Assembly (NCBI GenBank): GCA_937872985.1
Contig: CALMUW010000041.1
Location: forward strand, 1-46,523
Source: an uncultured Alphaproteobacteria bacterium
Lineage (GTDB): Bacteria; Pseudomonadota; Alphaproteobacteria; Rhizobiales; Aestuariivirgaceae
Direction: 5' to 3'
DNA: 46,523 nucleotides
Shown here: positions 45,783 to 46,523 of the stretch, one piece after another
How positions within the stretch are numbered: the first letter of the stretch is position 1
Layout: every line of letters starts with the position of its first letter
Made by a program: the position numbers and the translations under genes
Notes under the pieces: model-generated
Databases searched by the model: none
The model's input: the letters and a program-made list of their open reading frames with translations, nothing else
What the model was told of the DNA's origin: nothing

Positions 45783-46043
45783 TTGCAAGTCGTCGTCCGT
45801 GATAACAACGTTGATCAGGCCCTGAAGGTTCTCAAGAAAAAGATGCAGCGCGAAGGCATCTTCCGCGAGATGAAGCTGCGCGGCCACTTCGAGAAGCCGT
45901 CGGAAAAGAAGGCCCGTGAAAAGGCCGAGGCGGTGCGCCGGACGCGCAAGCTGGCCCGCAAGAAGCTCCAGCGCGAGGGCCTGTTGCCCGCGCCGAAAAA
46001 GGTGGAGAAGCCCAAGCGCTTTGGCGCTGGCGGCGGCATGTGA
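45783..46043 (+). CDS. rpsU: 30S ribosomal protein S21 with TTG start
   Basis: An 86-residue bS21: [53 protein letters not shown], then a basic tail. Alphaproteobacterial S21 starts with MQV, which places the initiation codon at a TTG (45783). An in-frame TGA lies at 45771-45773, and the next ATG would remove the first 20 conserved residues. A GAGG element lies 7 bases upstream of the TTG. S21 takes part in base-pairing between mRNA and the 16S 3' end. A terminator follows. Confidence 0.93.
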   Translation: MQVVVRDNNVDQALKVLKKKMQREGIFREMKLRGHFEKPSEKKAREKAEAVRRTRKLARKKLQREGLLPAPKKVEKPKRFGAGGGM

Positions 46044-46077
46044 TCATCCGATCGCACCGTCATAGCTTATCGATCAC

Positions 46078-46105
46078 GGGCCGCTCACCAGAGCGGCCTT
46101 TTTTG
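46078..46105 (+). terminator. Intrinsic terminator of rpsU
   Basis: Perfect 8-bp stem GGCCGCTC/GAGCGGCC with loop ACCA, followed by TTTTTT, 35 bases after the rpsU stop. Confidence 0.9.
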
Positions 46106-46156
46106 TGACCGGAGGGTGGAACCGCTGCCGGCCTTGGGCCGTTTCTGTCATGTTGC

Positions 46157-46179
46157 ATGAATGACATGAATGACATGAC
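46157..46179 (+). repeat. Short tandem repeat ahead of the DUF2934 gene
   Basis: ATGAATGAC occurs twice in tandem (46157-46174), followed by ATGAC. It gives in-frame ATG codons upstream of the chosen start at 46193, but none has as good a ribosome binding site. Confidence 0.6.
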
Positions 46180-46192
46180 AAGGAGGCCAGCC

Positions 46193-46456
46193 ATGAGCAC
46201 GAACAAGTTTGAGCCCGAGACCACGGTTCCCATGACCAGTGATATGGAGCAGAAGGCGCGCGCGATCGCCTACCGCCTGTGGGAAGAGGCAGGCCACCCC
46301 GATGGCCAGCACGAGATCCACTGGCAGCGCGCCGTGGAAATGGTGGCCATGGAGGCACCGGCACCGGATGATCTCAAGGGTCGCCGTGATGCGGGCAAGG
46401 ACAAGCTGCGCGTGGTGGAATCGGGCAAGCCCGGCAATCGCAGCAAGGTGGCGTAA
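46193..46456 (+). CDS. DUF2934 small protein
   Basis: An 87-residue protein with the DUF2934 signature MEQKARAIAYRLWEEAGHPDGQHEIHWQRAVEMV (about residues 17-50) and a basic, probably disordered tail. The function is unknown. The ATG at 46193 lies 6 bases after AAGGAGG (46180-46186); upstream in-frame ATGs within a tandem repeat are less likely starts. Confidence 0.85.
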   Translation: MSTNKFEPETTVPMTSDMEQKARAIAYRLWEEAGHPDGQHEIHWQRAVEMVAMEAPAPDDLKGRRDAGKDKLRVVESGKPGNRSKVA

Positions 46457-46523
46457 GGCCGAAGGGCTCTAGAGTCCGTCTGATTTAAACGGATTCACAA
46501 ATCAGTATTTGTGTGATTCAAAC

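Overview
The window is a dense, GC-rich chromosomal segment from an alphaproteobacterium, most likely of the Hyphomicrobiales/Rhizobiales type. The evidence is a set of lineage-typical genes: CpdR, RcdA (DUF1465), GapR (DUF2312) and TrcR (DUF1013), the DUF1036-pyruvate kinase pair, DUF882, DUF1192, the DUF465-purE-purK run, cysteine-free L31 and L36, a three-gene pnt transhydrogenase, and an mmgR-like sRNA ahead of an inositol-monophosphatase-family gene. It is mostly core genome. No insertion sequence, prophage or CRISPR array was seen. The one clear foreign-looking patch is an AT-rich HNH nuclease gene near 40.0-40.8 kb.

Layout. 0-4 kb, minus strand: a YcjF-YcjX pair, then metA behind a P-loop ATPase gene. 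4-7.2 kb: dksA-like gene, hisN-like phosphatase, mmgR-like sRNA, N-formylglutamate amidohydrolase, cpdR and tRNA-Val(GAC). 7.2-12.2 kb: katG with an Irr-box-like operator, then an octaheme cytochrome c with its own cytochrome b. 12.3-16.8 kb: malonyl-CoA synthetase, ZIP transporter, rpmJ, an unusual exported barrel-like protein with a cysteine-rich tail, and a TPR lipid-free exported protein. 16.8-24.6 kb: pyruvate kinase and DUF1036, gapR, then a cell-wall block (DUF882, L,D-transpeptidase, sigma-54 response regulator). 24.8-32.3 kb, plus strand: M3 peptidase, GNAT, pntAA-pntAB-pntB, and a MotA-like/OmpA-like stator pair. 32.3-40 kb: ABC exporter, rpmE, SLT-SPOR transglycosylase, DUF937 protein, rcdA, DUF1192, quinone oxidoreductase, trcR. 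40-46.5 kb: HNH gene, LysE exporter, prpE, two DUF465 genes, purE-purK, rpsU and a DUF2934 protein.

Themes. Four regulators of the alphaproteobacterial cell cycle lie in one 33 kb stretch, and the window has two perfect CtrA boxes (TTAA-N7-TTAA). One lies upstream of the DUF882 cell-wall gene. The other lies upstream of an apparent unannotated, roughly 94-nt small RNA with an anti-Shine-Dalgarno loop, next to rcdA. Together with the mmgR-like RNA this gives two candidate CCUCCC-type riboregulators. A second theme is envelope remodelling (L,D-transpeptidase, DUF882, SLT-SPOR, OmpA-like stator). A third is respiratory and redox metabolism (octaheme cytochrome, KatG, transhydrogenase).

All calls come from reading the sequence and from family knowledge; no database search was run.
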